A stretch of DNA of 64,000 nt from Lentzea guizhouensis (GCF_001701025.1 NZ_CP016793.1:3410001-3474000), one strand, 5' to 3'; positions 29,014 to 37,898 are shown, counted from the first letter of the stretch. The notes: generated by a model from the letters alone, not told the origin. Translations and numbers: made by a program.

Positions 29014-29438
29014 GGTCCCGTGAACCGCACCGCCCGCGCTTCCGTACCCCTCACCAGACGGCGAAAGACACGGATCAGCGATTAAGTTTTCGCAGGTCAG
29101 GACTGAAGAAGGGAACACCGACCACAGGGCGGGCGAACTAACGGACAGCTTCGCCGGTTCGTCAGGAGGCAACGGCGGACTCGCGCAGGAAGCATTCACA
29201 CCAGCGCTGACTGTCTGTTAGCAACGGCTGGCCCAAGTCATCGAAAACGTGACGAGAGTCACCAACGGGTGCTTATGCTTGCCTGCGCTGGTGACGCGAG
29301 GTTACGTTTCCGCCCGCCGATAACGGTTTGGTCACCGACAGGACACGGGAACCGCAGTTCGCAGCGGATCCCAGGGCCGCCCGGAATCCCCCGCCGGGAA
29401 CGCCGGAGACCAAGCTCCCCGACGCAGGAGGCTCTCCC

Positions 29439-30230
29439 TTGGCCCGGCACAGCAAGGCCGCCGGCCGAACCGTGTACACGGTCGTGCCCAAAGCAGAACT
29501 GAAGGCCGGCGCGCATCGCGCCGAGGACGACAAGGTTTCGCTCGCCCACCGGGTCAGCGCCATCGTCGTCGCGGCAGGTGTCGCTGCCGGCACCGCGGCC
29601 ATCGCCAACGCCGCGACGAGCGGTTCGTCGACCGACCTGGCCGCCGGTGCGGCCGAGCTGGGTGCGGTTCCGGACACGCAGCAGGCCGTGAAGACGGTCC
29701 ACGACGTGAACCCCGGTGGTGAGGTCGGCCGGCTGCTGCAGTTCCAGCAGATGTACGCGATGCAGACGTTCGAGCAGGCCAGCAAGATCGCCAAGGACGC
29801 GCACGCCCAGCGGGCCGAGGCGGCGAGGGTCGAGGCGGAGCGTCAGGCCGAGATGCGCAAGCCGGCCAAGCAGCGCGAGGTCGAGGGCTGGATCAAGGAA
29901 GCCATCAAGGTCCTGCAGGCCAACGGCACCAACATCGACAACAACAGCATCGACGAGATCTACACGATCATCATCAAGGAGTCGAACGGCAACCCGAACG
30001 CCGTCAACAACTGGGACTCCAACGCGCTGCGGGGCACGCCGTCCAAGGGCCTCATGCAGTGCATCGACCCGACGTTCCGCGCCTACAAGCTGCCGGGTTA
30101 CGACAACATCTTCGCGCCGGTCGACAACATCATCGCCGGCGTCCGCTACACCTACTCGCGCTACGGCGGCTTCCACAACCACCCAGGTCTGGTCAACATG
30201 GGCCTCGGTGGCGGGTACCTGGGGTACTGA
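29439..30230 (+). CDS. Secreted lytic transglycosylase (SLT domain)
   Basis: The protein probably cleaves peptidoglycan glycan strands outside the cell. From the TTG at 29439 (GGAGG seven bases upstream) it has 263 residues: a basic N-terminus, a hydrophobic export segment (VSAIVVAAGVAAGTAAIANAA), a helical region with a charged coiled stretch (about 110-150), and a C-terminal SLT fold. The catalytic glutamate is in IIIKESNGNPNAVN (near residue 180), followed by GTPSKGLMQCIDPTF and NIIAGVRYTYSRYG. An in-frame TTG at 29328 would add 37 residues without a ribosome site. Confidence 0.85.
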   Translation: MARHSKAAGRTVYTVVPKAELKAGAHRAEDDKVSLAHRVSAIVVAAGVAAGTAAIANAATSGSSTDLAAGAAELGAVPDTQQAVKTVHDVNPGGEVGRLLQFQQMYAMQTFEQASKIAKDAHAQRAEAARVEAERQAEMRKPAKQREVEGWIKEAIKVLQANGTNIDNNSIDEIYTIIIKESNGNPNAVNNWDSNALRGTPSKGLMQCIDPTFRAYKLPGYDNIFAPVDNIIAGVRYTYSRYGGFHNHPGLVNMGLGGGYLGY

Positions 30231-30377
30231 AGCAGCCGAAGCGGCCGTGTCGGGGTGCGGGAAACCCATCGGCGGACGATGCTGTCAACAAGGTTCACCC
30301 ACAAGCATGGCGGCCCTAGCGGGCACACGCCCGGTAGTGCTCCCATCGAAGCGATCCCCGAACGCAGGGAGTGGCCG

Positions 30378-30530
30378 ATGAACGAGCAACAGGCACGCGA
30401 CGCCGAGCTGGCGAAGATCCGCTCGGAGGCGACGAGCTGGCTGGCCAAGATGGCCAAAGCCCAGCATCGTCCGAAAGTCGAACCCCGCAGGCCTGAGCAC
30501 GACGCCATGACACCCGCGAAGACGCAGTAG
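30378..30530 (+). CDS. Small hypothetical protein (50 residues)
   Basis: The ATG at 30378 follows AGGGAG and gives a 50-residue charged, helical, soluble peptide beginning MNEQQARDAELAKIRSEATS. It is followed directly by a strong terminator. I do not recognise a family; the ribosome site, codon bias and terminator support a real gene. Confidence 0.5.
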   Translation: MNEQQARDAELAKIRSEATSWLAKMAKAQHRPKVEPRRPEHDAMTPAKTQ

Positions 30531-30540
30531 ACAGCAGCAC

Positions 30541-30578
30541 AGCAGAAGCGCCTCGGCTACGGCCGGGGCGCTTCTGCT
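30541..30578. terminator. Bidirectional terminator between the small ORF and the LysR gene
   Basis: AGCAGAAGCGCC pairs perfectly with GGCGCTTCTGCT across a 14-base loop. It overlaps the end of the minus-strand LysR gene. Confidence 0.75.
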
Positions 30579-31588
30579 GTGAAGGCCGCCCACAGCAAGT
30601 TGAGCGGGTGGTCGTCCGGGTGCTTCGCCAGTTCGTCCGTTCGGGCGAAAACGCCCACAAGCCGCTCCAGCGAGTCATCAGCGAGCTCGACGACGCGGAG
30701 CCCGCCGCCCTCCCTCAGCTCGTTGTTCGACGCCACCACGCCCAAACCGGACGTCACGATCATGGCTCCCTGGACGAGGTTGGAGCGCAGCAGCGAGATG
30801 CCGTACTGGATCTCGTCGATCTCGGCGGCGATGTCGATGCTCTGCCGGTAGTCGGGACCGAACCAGCCGCGCAGGAACTCCGCGATCAACCCCGCCCCCG
30901 GCACCACCAGCGGCAGCGACCGCAGCTGCGGCACCCGCACGCGCTCACCGACGACCGTCTCCGGCAGGTTCGTCAGCAACGCGAGCCCGCCGCGTCGCCA
31001 CTCGATCACGTCGAACTCCGGCCGCTCCCAGCCCGCCCCCGCCCGCGTCACGACGCTGCCGCACACCACGTCGACCTCGCGCGTCTCCAGCTTCGCCCAG
31101 ATGTCCTTGGTGCGGATGTGCACCACCTTGAGGTCCACGTCGCGCTCCCGGAACTCGCCGGCGACGTGGTGCCACGCCTTCGCGAGCGTGTCCAGCATGT
31201 ATCGCGTGGTGCCCACGGTGACCGTCGTGCCGAGCTTGCGGCGGCACTCGTGAATTCCGTCGAGCCACTCCGCGAGCGTGTCCCGCGCCAATTCGACGAG
31301 CGACTCACCGGTGGGCGTGAACAGCACGTCTTTTCCACGCCCCTGTTTCACCACCAGCGGTTCACCGCACAGTTCCCGGAAGTTCCTGTTCAACGTGTCC
31401 AGCTGCTTCTGCACGCTCGACTGCTCCCGCCCCAGCGCCCGTGCCGCACGCAGGGCCGAACGGGTCTCGTGAACCGTCAAAAGCGTCCTGAGCTGGTCCA
31501 TTGTGGTATCCAGGAGAGCGCCGGGCATGTTCAGCAGGCGGTGCAGTGAGGTGCTGGTGGGGAGCACCAACTGGGACGAGCCGGACAT
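30557..31588 (-). CDS. LysR family transcriptional regulator
   Basis: The 343 residues hold an N-terminal winged helix ([20 protein letters not shown], then [20 protein letters not shown]) with a tail of about 29 residues ahead of it, and a C-terminal substrate-binding domain ([16 protein letters not shown] onward). The ATG at 31588 has GAGAGGG just upstream. It is divergent from the nuoB-like/nuoC-like/nuoI-like genes and probably regulates them. The 224-base gap contains TCAGTT-G-AACTGA (31615-31627) and ATCTGCAGAT (31654-31663), which are candidate binding sites. The effector is unknown. Confidence 0.85.
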   Translation of the reverse strand: MSGSSQLVLPTSTSLHRLLNMPGALLDTTMDQLRTLLTVHETRSALRAARALGREQSSVQKQLDTLNRNFRELCGEPLVVKQGRGKDVLFTPTGESLVELARDTLAEWLDGIHECRRKLGTTVTVGTTRYMLDTLAKAWHHVAGEFRERDVDLKVVHIRTKDIWAKLETREVDVVCGSVVTRAGAGWERPEFDVIEWRRGGLALLTNLPETVVGERVRVPQLRSLPLVVPGAGLIAEFLRGWFGPDYRQSIDIAAEIDEIQYGISLLRSNLVQGAMIVTSGLGVVASNNELREGGGLRVVELADDSLERLVGVFARTDELAKHPDDHPLNLLWAAFTAEAPRP

Positions 31589-31812
31589 CGAGACCCTCTC
31601 TGGTGTTCTACCGATCAGTTGAACTGAACTTGACCGCAGTTCGCGGCCGAATTATCTGCAGATTCAGTTGGGAAATCCCTGGACAGTTATCCGGGGGTGT
31701 ACAAAGCTATCTCCGGCGACCACGCGTGGGAGCCGATTCCGGGGGGAATCATTGGGGGGTGGGGGTCCGCAGGCTCAGGTCGGCGGGCCCCCAAGTATTA
31801 CCCTCAGCTGTT

Positions 31813-32223
31813 GTGACGGCTTCCGCTCGCCTGGAATGGGGCACCACCTACCAGGTCACCGTGCTCGAACTCGGACTCGCCTGCTGCGGGGTCGAGGTGA
31901 TGGCAGCTCTCGACCGCCTGCCCGACCTCGGCGTCACGCCGGTCGACGGCGCCGGCGAGGCACACGTCCTGATCGTCTCCGGCACCGTCACGGACGTCAT
32001 GTTGCCCGCTGTGCTCCGCAGTTACGAGGCCATGCCGGAACCCAAGTACGTGATCTCCGTGGGCGCCTGCAGCAACACCGGCGGCCCGTACTGGGACTCC
32101 TACAGCGTCACCAAGGGCATCGACCAGGCGCTGCCGGTCCACGTCGCCGTGCCCGGCTGCCCGCCGCGCCCGGAGGCGCTGCTCGAGGGCCTCAAGGCGC
32201 TGCACCGGCTGGTGAACGCGTGA
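31813..32223 (+). CDS. NuoB-like Fe-S subunit of an orphan complex I-related module
   Basis: This protein of about 136 residues resembles NuoB and the small subunits of group 4 hydrogenase-like complexes. It keeps all four N2 cluster ligands: the CC pair ([12 protein letters not shown]), GACSNTGG and PGCPPRPEA. It is a diverged paralogue of nuoB at 1924, not a copy. The start is uncertain: GTG at 31813 fits the family N-terminus, while GTG at 31759 has G-rich sequence before it. Its stop overlaps the next gene by four bases. No hydrogenase large subunit or NuoD is nearby. Confidence 0.8.
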   Translation: MTASARLEWGTTYQVTVLELGLACCGVEVMAALDRLPDLGVTPVDGAGEAHVLIVSGTVTDVMLPAVLRSYEAMPEPKYVISVGACSNTGGPYWDSYSVTKGIDQALPVHVAVPGCPPRPEALLEGLKALHRLVNA

Positions 32224-32762
32224 CCACCACCCCGAAAACCACACCGAAGACGGCGTTCGGCCAGACGATCCACCACGTGGAGCTGGCCGACTGGCTCGCG
32301 GCCGCCGCCGAACACCACGGGAAGGGCTTCGTGATGTTCGACTGGCTCGGCGTCGAGGACGCGGGCCGGCCCGGCGCCGTCGGACAGCGCCACGCGGTGT
32401 TCCTGCACGTCATCGACCCGCGGACGCGCGAGGGCGTCATGCTGCGCACCGAGGTGGCCGAGACCGACCCGCTGCCCAGCGTCGCCCACCTGTGGAAGGG
32501 CGCGGAGTGGCACGAGCGGGAGGCCGCGGAGATGTTCGGCATCACGCTCACCGAGCCCGGCGACCACCTGCTGCTGCCGGACAGCTTCCAGGGCCACCCG
32601 CTGCGCAAGGACTTCGTGCTCGCCGCACGGGTCGTGCGCCCGTGGCCCGGCCGCCTGGAACCCGGCGAGGACAACACCAGCGCACCGAGCCGCCGCCGCA
32701 CCGCACCGCCAGGAGTGCCGGACCCGTCGTGGGGCCCGCGCAGGGAAGAAGGAACCCAGTGA
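32220..32762 (+). CDS. NuoC-like subunit of an orphan complex I-related module
   Basis: The 180-residue protein is a NuoC/HycE-N-type subunit. The signature is well kept: [18 protein letters not shown], then [11 protein letters not shown]. The N-terminal half is a shortened NuoC fold, and a proline/arginine-rich tail of about 45 residues follows. The GTG overlaps the stop of the nuoB-like gene, and its own stop overlaps the nuoI-like gene, so the three are translationally coupled. In complex I this subunit needs NuoD as partner; none is encoded here. Confidence 0.85.
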   Translation: MTTTPKTTPKTAFGQTIHHVELADWLAAAAEHHGKGFVMFDWLGVEDAGRPGAVGQRHAVFLHVIDPRTREGVMLRTEVAETDPLPSVAHLWKGAEWHEREAAEMFGITLTEPGDHLLLPDSFQGHPLRKDFVLAARVVRPWPGRLEPGEDNTSAPSRRRTAPPGVPDPSWGPRREEGTQ

Positions 32763-33211
32763 CCAGCCTGCTGCCGCGCACGAGGGGCGTTATCGCGCTG
32801 TTGGAGGCCAACTGCACGGTCTGCATGATCTGTGCGCGTGAGTGCCCCGACTGGTGCATCCACATCACGTCGCACACCGAGGTCGAACAGCAGCCCGGCA
32901 GTGCACGGCCGCGCAGCCGCAACGTGCTCGACCGCTTCGCGATCGACTACGGCCAATGTCTGTACTGCGGCATCTGCGTCGAGGTCTGCCCGTTCGACGC
33001 CCTGCACTGGGCGCCGGAGTTCGGCTACCCCGGCACGGGCTCGATCGACGGCGACGGAGCCGTCGCGGAGCTCGTCCACGAACGGGACGTGCTCGCCACG
33101 TGGGTCGACCAGGTCCCGCCGCCGCCCGCGCTCGACCCGGCCGCGGAACCCGCACCGGAGACCGCCACCGGAACCGGCAGGCGGCCTGGTTCGTTGAGAG
33201 GTCGGACGTAG
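32759..33211 (+). CDS. NuoI-like 2x[4Fe-4S] ferredoxin of an orphan complex I-related module
   Basis: The 150-residue protein has two complete C-x2-C-x2-C-x3-C motifs, [12 protein letters not shown] and [12 protein letters not shown], as in NuoI and HycF-type subunits. It ends in a proline-rich disordered tail. With the nuoB-like and nuoC-like genes it would supply clusters equivalent to N6a, N6b and N2: an electron wire without an NADH module or a membrane arm. The htpX gene starts 20 bases downstream with its own ribosome site. Confidence 0.85.
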   Translation: MTSLLPRTRGVIALLEANCTVCMICARECPDWCIHITSHTEVEQQPGSARPRSRNVLDRFAIDYGQCLYCGICVEVCPFDALHWAPEFGYPGTGSIDGDGAVAELVHERDVLATWVDQVPPPPALDPAAEPAPETATGTGRRPGSLRGRT

Positions 33212-33231
33212 GGAACCCGGAGGCGAAAACC

Positions 33232-34092
33232 GTGCACAAGCACATCAACGGGTTGAAGACGGCCTTGCTGCTCGGCGGGATGAGCGCGCTGATCATCGTG
33301 ATCAGCAGCCTCTTCGGCCGCACGGCACTGGTCATCGGCCTGCTGCTGGCCTTGGGCGTGAACGCCTACGCGTACTTCAACTCCGACAAGCTCGCCCTGC
33401 GCGCGATGCGGGCCAGGCCCGTGTCACAGGTGGAGCAGCCCGTGATGTTCGCGATCGTGCGCGAGCTGTCGCAGAAGGCCAAGCAGCCGATGCCGCGGCT
33501 GTACCTGAGCCCGACGGCCGCGCCGAACGCGTTCGCGACAGGCCGCAACCCGCGCAACGCCGCCGTGTGCTGCACCACGGGCATCCTGGAGCTGCTCGAC
33601 GAACGCGAGCTGCGCGCGGTGCTGGGCCACGAGCTCGCGCACGTCTACAACCGCGACATCCTGATCAGCTGCGTCGCCGGCGCGCTGGCGGGCGTGATCA
33701 CGATGCTCGCGAACCTGGCCCTGTTCGCCGGCATCTTCGGCGGCGGCGATGACGACGACGGCCCCGGCCCGCTCGGCCTGCTGCTGATCGCGCTGCTCGG
33801 CCCGATCGCCGCGACCGTCGTGCAGCTGGCCGTGAGCCGCTCCCGCGAGTTCCAGGCGGACGCCTCCGGCGCCGAGCTGACCGGCGACCCGCTGGCGTTG
33901 GCGAGCGCCCTGCGCAAGATCGAGCTCGGGACGCGGGCGGCGCCGCTCGCACCGGAACCGGAGGTGGTGTCGCAGAGCCACCTGATGATCGCGAACCCCT
34001 TCCGTTCGGGGGAGCAGTTCGCGAAGTGGTTCTCGACCCACCCGCCGATCGCCGACCGCGTCCGCAGGCTCGAGGAGATGGCGCGGCGCTAG
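33232..34092 (+). CDS. htpX: Membrane zinc metalloprotease HtpX
   Basis: HtpX is a membrane-embedded M48 metalloprotease involved in quality control of membrane proteins. The GTG at 33232 follows GGAGG (8-base spacer) and gives 286 residues. Two N-terminal helices precede the zinc motif HELAH (about residue 133), two more helices lie around 155-200 with a short Gly/Asp-rich loop between, and the third ligand is in [13 protein letters not shown]. The C-terminal [17 protein letters not shown] is typical of the family. It overlaps the convergent rmlA stop by four bases. Confidence 0.92.
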   Translation: MHKHINGLKTALLLGGMSALIIVISSLFGRTALVIGLLLALGVNAYAYFNSDKLALRAMRARPVSQVEQPVMFAIVRELSQKAKQPMPRLYLSPTAAPNAFATGRNPRNAAVCCTTGILELLDERELRAVLGHELAHVYNRDILISCVAGALAGVITMLANLALFAGIFGGGDDDDGPGPLGLLLIALLGPIAATVVQLAVSRSREFQADASGAELTGDPLALASALRKIELGTRAAPLAPEPEVVSQSHLMIANPFRSGEQFAKWFSTHPPIADRVRRLEEMARR

Positions 34093-34961
34093 CGGGTGCT
34101 CTGCGCCACGGCCATCAGGTACTCGCCGTACCCGGACTTCCCGAGCTTCTCGCCGAGCGCGTAGCACTCCTGCGCGGAGATGAACCCCATGCGCAGCGCG
34201 ATCTCCTCGGGACACGCGATGCGCACGCCCGTGCGGTGCTCCAGCACCTGCACGAACTGCCCGGCCTCCAGCAACGAGTCGTGCGTGCCGGTGTCGAGCC
34301 ACGCGAACCCGCGGCTGAGCTCCACCAGCTGCGCCCGCCCCTCGCGCAGGTAGCGCAGGTTGACGTCGGTGATCTCCAGCTCGCCCCGCGCCGACGGCTT
34401 GAGCTTCGCCGCGATGTCGAGCACACCGTTGTCGTAGAAGTAGAGCCCGGTGATCGCCCGGTTCGACTTCGGCTGCTTCGGCTTCTCCTCGATGGAGATG
34501 AGCCTGCCGAACGCGTCCACCTCGCCCACGCCGTACCGCTCGGGGTCCTTCACCTGGTACCCGAACAGCACACAGCCGTCCAAAGAGGACGCGTGCTGCT
34601 GCAGGGTGCTGGAGAAGCCCTGGCCGTAGAAGATGTTGTCGCCCAGCACCAGCGCCACGTCGTCGTCCCCGACGAAGTCAGCGCCGATGACGAACGCCTC
34701 GGCCAGCCCGTTCGGCGCCGCCTGCTCGGCGTACTCGAAGCGCATGCCCCACTGCGACCCGTCGCCCAGCAGCCGCCGGAACAACGGCAGGTCGACCGGC
34801 GTGGAGATGATCAGCACCTCCCGGATGCCGGCCAGCATCAGCACCGACAGCGGGTAGTAGATCATCGGTTTGTCGTAGACCGGCAACAGCTGCTTCGAGA
34901 CGGCCTGCGTGATCGGGTGCAGGCGCGTCCCACTGCCACCGGCGAGGACGATGCCCTTCAC
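34089..34961 (-). CDS. rmlA: Glucose-1-phosphate thymidylyltransferase
   Basis: RmlA makes dTDP-glucose, the first step to dTDP-rhamnose for cell-wall linkage and glycosylated metabolites. The 290 residues have the nucleotidyl-transfer motif [11 protein letters not shown] (about residues 8-18), [30 protein letters not shown] and the C-terminal [12 protein letters not shown]. rmlB, C and D are not adjacent, unlike in many rhamnose operons. Its start overlaps the yajQ stop by four bases. Confidence 0.93.
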   Translation of the reverse strand: MKGIVLAGGSGTRLHPITQAVSKQLLPVYDKPMIYYPLSVLMLAGIREVLIISTPVDLPLFRRLLGDGSQWGMRFEYAEQAAPNGLAEAFVIGADFVGDDDVALVLGDNIFYGQGFSSTLQQHASSLDGCVLFGYQVKDPERYGVGEVDAFGRLISIEEKPKQPKSNRAITGLYFYDNGVLDIAAKLKPSARGELEITDVNLRYLREGRAQLVELSRGFAWLDTGTHDSLLEAGQFVQVLEHRTGVRIACPEEIALRMGFISAQECYALGEKLGKSGYGEYLMAVAQSTR

Positions 34962-35449
34962 CGGTAGTTGGTGAACTGGAGCGCGATCCCGAAGTCAGAC
35001 CCCTTCAGCAGGGCGATGACGTCCTGCAGGTGGTCCTTCTTCTTGCCCGACACCCGCAGCTGGTCGCCCTGGATCTGCGCCTGCACGCCCTTGGGCGCCT
35101 CGTCGCGGATCTTCTTGGCGATCTCCTTGGCCTTCTCCGACGAGATGCCCTGCACGAGGTTCCCCGTGACCTTGAACACCTTCCCGGAGATCGCCGGCTC
35201 ACCCACCTCGAACGCCTTCATCGAGATGTTGCGCTTCACCAGCTTCTCCTGGAAGACGTCGATGGCCGCCTTGCAGCGCTCCTCCGTCTCGGAGGTGAAG
35301 GTGATCGCCTCCTCGCCGGCCCAGGCCACGGTGGTGCCGGTGCCGCGGAAGTCGAAGCGCGTGCTCAGCTCCTTGGCCGCCTGGTTGAGCGCGTTGTCGA
35401 CCTCCTGCCGGTCCACCTTGCTCACCACGTCGAACGACGGGTCCGCCAC
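34958..35449 (-). CDS. YajQ family cyclic di-GMP/nucleotide-binding protein
   Basis: The GTG at 35449 (GGAGAG upstream) gives 163 residues, the normal YajQ length; an ATG at 35488 would add an unconserved tail. It begins [20 protein letters not shown] and includes [16 protein letters not shown] and [17 protein letters not shown], diagnostic for the family. YajQ proteins are double ferredoxin-like folds that bind nucleotides; some bind cyclic di-GMP. A cyclic-di-GMP enzyme is encoded 6 kb away, but a link is only conjecture. Confidence 0.9.
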   Translation of the reverse strand: MADPSFDVVSKVDRQEVDNALNQAAKELSTRFDFRGTGTTVAWAGEEAITFTSETEERCKAAIDVFQEKLVKRNISMKAFEVGEPAISGKVFKVTGNLVQGISSEKAKEIAKKIRDEAPKGVQAQIQGDQLRVSGKKKDHLQDVIALLKGSDFGIALQFTNYR

Positions 35450-35568
35450 GACTTCACTCTCCAACGATCTCGGGTGCAGAAGCAGCAACGATGCTACTGG
35501 GGGACCCCGATTTGGGAGTCCCCGAAGGGGTTATGTATTGTTCTCACCGCACCGTTACGGCGGTGTGG

Positions 35569-35649
35569 GGCGGGTTGCCCGAGCGGCCAATGGGAGCGGA
35601 CTGTAAATCCGTCGCGAAAGCTACAGAGGTTCGAATCCTCTACCCGCCA
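35569..35649 (+). tRNA. tRNA-Tyr (GTA)
   Basis: The 7-bp acceptor stem GGCGGGT/ACCCGCC, GTA anticodon at 35603-35605, long variable arm (class II) and TTCGAAT T-loop are all present. CCA is not encoded. Confidence 0.95.
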
Positions 35650-35658
35650 CGTGATCCT

Positions 35659-35699
35659 GGGAGCCCTCTGTCTGCGGAAAGCGCAGACCGAGGGCTCCC
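35659..35699 (+). terminator. tRNA-Tyr terminator
   Basis: A two-part stem (GGGAGCCCTC and TCTGCG pairing with CGCAGA and GAGGGCTCCC) with a GAAAG loop begins 9 bases after the tRNA and is followed by GTTGTGTTTTG. Confidence 0.8.
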
Positions 35700-35710
35700 G
35701 TTGTGTTTTG

Positions 35711-35727
35711 TGGGGGCCGAGCCCCCA
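35711..35727. repeat. Short intergenic hairpin TGGGGGC-CGA-GCCCCCA
   Basis: A 7-bp hairpin followed by CACCCC. The same unit (TGGGGGC-CAA-GCCCCCA then GACCCC) recurs at 44286-44302, again just after a tRNA terminator, so it looks like a dispersed REP-type element. Confidence 0.55.
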
Positions 35728-35765
35728 CACCCCAGCCGGGCGGCTCCGCCCCCGGACCCCCGGCC

Positions 35766-35897
35766 GGCTCGCCTTCGGCGTCGCGGCCCATCCCCGTGGG
35801 CTCGCCTTTGGTGTCGCGGCCCATCCCCGTGGGCTCGCCCTTGGTGTCGCGGCCCATCCCTGTGGGCTCGCCTTTGGTGTCGCGGCCCATCCCGGTG
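35766..35897. repeat. 33-bp tandem repeat, four copies
   Basis: Four head-to-tail 33-bp units start at 35766, 35799, 35832 and 35865, each of the form GGCTCGCC(T/C)TTGGTGTCGC + GGCCCATCCCCGTG, with one to three substitutions. The period is a multiple of three, so several frames stay open, but no start or ribosome site supports translation. There are no spacers, so it is not a CRISPR. It fills the gap between tRNA-Tyr and the next gene. Confidence 0.9.
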
Positions 35898-35957
35898 GGG
35901 CGCCTGGGCTGTGCCGGCGTGCGTATGCCGTTCTGTCCATGGGGGAGCAGGGGACTG

Positions 35958-36650
35958 ATGGATGACGTTGCCGCGTTGGACGCTGTTGTGTGTGAGGCCG
36001 CGAGTGTGCGGGTTGTGGAGCTTGAGGCGCACGGGCGGATCGTCGTTGACCTGTCGCGTTCGGACGATCGGGAACGCCTGCGCGCCGCGATGACCGTGAG
36101 CTCGCTGCCGGGGTACGTGTGTGCGTGCCGGGGGCAGGTGCGGTTCGAGTTCTTCGACGCGGACGGTGCCCGCCTTGCCGTTGTGGCCTTCCACCACGGC
36201 ATCTCGCTCGCCTGGAGCGAGTGGCAGGGGCATGGGGAGCTCGCGGACGGCACGCGGCTGGAGCGCTGGTTGGACGAGCGCAGGCTGTCCGCGCAGTGGC
36301 GGGATCTCCAGCAGGAGCGGCTGGACTGGATCCGTGCGGTGCCGCCTGCCTTGGAGGAGCTGGGCGGCCAGCTGCTGCGCAGCCCGGAGCGGGCCGCGCT
36401 GGTCACCCGTGCGCGCAGGCTGATGCTGGCCGTAGAGCCCGTGTCGCGGGTGCTGCAGCTGCTCGCGTGGTGTGCGGCCGGCACGGGCTGGGTGGCCGGG
36501 TACCCGCCGCACGAGGCCGTCGCCGGTCGGATCCTCGACCACGAGCCGGTCGCGCGGATCGTCGCCGCCCTGCAGGACCCGCGGGCGGGCGAACGCCACG
36601 TTGCCGGTGCGGCGCGGTACTTCCTCGTGCCGCCGCGACTCAGTGCCTGA
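35958..36650 (+). CDS. Hypothetical protein, unrecognised family
   Basis: The ATG at 35958 (GGAGCAGGGG upstream) gives 230 soluble residues beginning MDDVAALDAVVCEAASVRVV. An N-terminal alpha/beta part contains YVCACRGQVRFEFFDADGARLAVVAFHHG, which reads like successive beta strands, followed by a helical C-terminal half rich in Arg, Leu and Ala. The frame remains open upstream through the tandem repeats, but that extension is low-complexity and has no support. It ends by overlapping the convergent HxlR gene by 11 bases. No function can be proposed. Confidence 0.65.
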   Translation: MDDVAALDAVVCEAASVRVVELEAHGRIVVDLSRSDDRERLRAAMTVSSLPGYVCACRGQVRFEFFDADGARLAVVAFHHGISLAWSEWQGHGELADGTRLERWLDERRLSAQWRDLQQERLDWIRAVPPALEELGGQLLRSPERAALVTRARRLMLAVEPVSRVLQLLAWCAAGTGWVAGYPPHEAVAGRILDHEPVARIVAALQDPRAGERHVAGAARYFLVPPRLSA

Positions 36651-36993
36651 CGGGCGGTTGCACGCCTCGGCGGCGGGCGATGTCGGTCATGTTGTCCTCG
36701 CCCCAGTCGCCCAGCGGGAGCAGTGCGTCGTTCAGCTTCATCCCCTGCGGCGTCAGGGAGTACTCGACGCGGGGTGGGACCTCGTGGAACACCTCGCGGT
36801 GCACGATCTGGTCCGCCTCCATCTCGCGCAGCACCTGGATCAGCATCTTCTCGCTGATGCCGGAGACCGAGCGGCGCAGTTCGCCGGTGCGCATCGGGCC
36901 GTGGTGCAGGGCCCAGAGGATCAGGGCCTTCCAGCGGCCGCCGATGACGTCGATGGCCGCGTCGAGGCCACACGCGTAGGTTCGTGGCTTCAT
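36640..36993 (-). CDS. HxlR family transcriptional regulator
   Basis: The 117-residue winged-helix protein begins with a Cys near the N-terminus (MKPRTYACGLDAAIDVIGGRWK) and carries the HxlR pattern ALHHGPMRTGELRRSVSGIS, EKMLIQVLREMEADQIVHRE and PPRVEYSLTPQG. The N-terminal Cys is where redox- or aldehyde-sensing HxlR members react. It is divergent from an imine reductase/SDR/AhpD-like operon, which it probably represses or activates. Confidence 0.9.
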   Translation of the reverse strand: MKPRTYACGLDAAIDVIGGRWKALILWALHHGPMRTGELRRSVSGISEKMLIQVLREMEADQIVHREVFHEVPPRVEYSLTPQGMKLNDALLPLGDWGEDNMTDIARRRGVQPPVRH

Positions 36994-37015
36994 CCTGGAT
37001 CCTTACCAAAAGGTG

Positions 37016-37044
37016 GGTACCTGACAAAATAGTAGGTACTTGTC
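37016..37044. promoter_or_regulatory. Direct-repeat operator candidate in the HxlR/imine-reductase gap
   Basis: GGTACCTGAC (37016-37025) and GGTACTTGTC (37035-37044) are direct repeats spaced 19 bases apart in the 83-base gap between the divergent starts. The first is embedded in a GGTACC palindrome. A site for the HxlR regulator is a reasonable inference. Confidence 0.4.
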
Positions 37045-37076
37045 GTTCTGTCAGTGGTGGAACGACGATTCAGCGC

Positions 37077-37898
37077 ATGGGGATCAAGAAATCGGTGAGC
37101 GTGCTCGGCCTTGGCCGCATGGGTAGCGCGCTTGCTTGTGCCCTGGTCAAAAAGGGCTACGACGTGACGGTGTGGAACAGGTCGGCGGACAAGCAGACGC
37201 CGGCGGGGGCGAGGCGGGCCGGCGATCTGGACGAGGCGTTCGAGGCGGACGTCGTGGTGACGTGCCTGGCCACCTACGAGGTGCAGCGGCCGTTGCTGAG
37301 CAAGAACATCAAGGCGCTGGTCAACCTCACCAGCGGTACGCCGGAAGAGGCGCGGGTCACCGCGGAGTGGGCGCGGGACAACGGGGTGGAGTACGTCGAC
37401 GGCGTGATCATGGCTGTGCCGCAGCAGATCGGGACGCCGGGAGCGCGGATCTTCTTCGCGGGCAACGAGGAACACCACGTGCTCGACGCGTTCGGCGAGC
37501 CGGTGTACGTGGGGCAGGACGCCGGGCTGGCCGCGTTGTACGACCTCGGCCTGCTCGGGGTCATGTGGGCGACGTTCGCCGGCTATCTGCAGGCGGTCGC
37601 GCTCACGGGCACTGAGGGGGTCACGCCGCAGCAGCTCACACCGATGGTCGCGGACTGGCTGCGCGAGCTCGCCGAGATGCTGCCGGAGATGGGGGAGGAG
37701 ACGCAGCACCGGGACTACGAGACGGAGGTGTCCGCTTTGGACATCAACGTCTCAGGGCTGCGGATGCTCGCCGAGGCCAGCCGGCGGCAGGGGGTCGACT
37801 CCGCGCTGCCGCAGGCGTTGCACGACCTGTACCAGCGTGCTCAGCAGAAGGGGCACGGCACGCACAGCATCGCGAGCGTCATCGAGGTGATCCGGTGA
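37077..37898 (+). CDS. NADPH-dependent imine reductase-type oxidoreductase
   Basis: The 273 residues have the 6-phosphogluconate-dehydrogenase-like fold of imine reductases: Rossmann motif VLGLGRMGSALA, cofactor loop NRSADK, LTSGTPEEAR, the family signature DGVIMAVPQQIG and a helical dimerisation domain (residues about 165-273). An aspartate occurs in LYDLGLLG, about where imine reductases place their catalytic Asp/Tyr. The natural substrate is unknown. It is first in an operon with an SDR and an AhpD-like protein, and a second paralogue lies at 49840. Confidence 0.82.
   Translation: MGIKKSVSVLGLGRMGSALACALVKKGYDVTVWNRSADKQTPAGARRAGDLDEAFEADVVVTCLATYEVQRPLLSKNIKALVNLTSGTPEEARVTAEWARDNGVEYVDGVIMAVPQQIGTPGARIFFAGNEEHHVLDAFGEPVYVGQDAGLAALYDLGLLGVMWATFAGYLQAVALTGTEGVTPQQLTPMVADWLRELAEMLPEMGEETQHRDYETEVSALDINVSGLRMLAEASRRQGVDSALPQALHDLYQRAQQKGHGTHSIASVIEVIR

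Noticed and set aside
30557-33211. Group 4 [NiFe]-hydrogenase operon
   Set aside because: No large subunit with nickel-binding CxxC pairs, no membrane antiporter genes and no maturation genes are present; only the NuoB-, NuoC- and NuoI-like subunits are encoded.
35766-35897. CRISPR array
   Set aside because: The 33-bp units are directly adjacent with no spacers and no cas genes are near; it is a simple tandem repeat.
35703-35957. N-terminal extension of the hypothetical protein at 35958 through the 33-bp repeats
   Set aside because: The extension translates the tandem repeat and tRNA-flanking hairpins. A good ribosome site and the first natural-looking residues are at the ATG at 35958.
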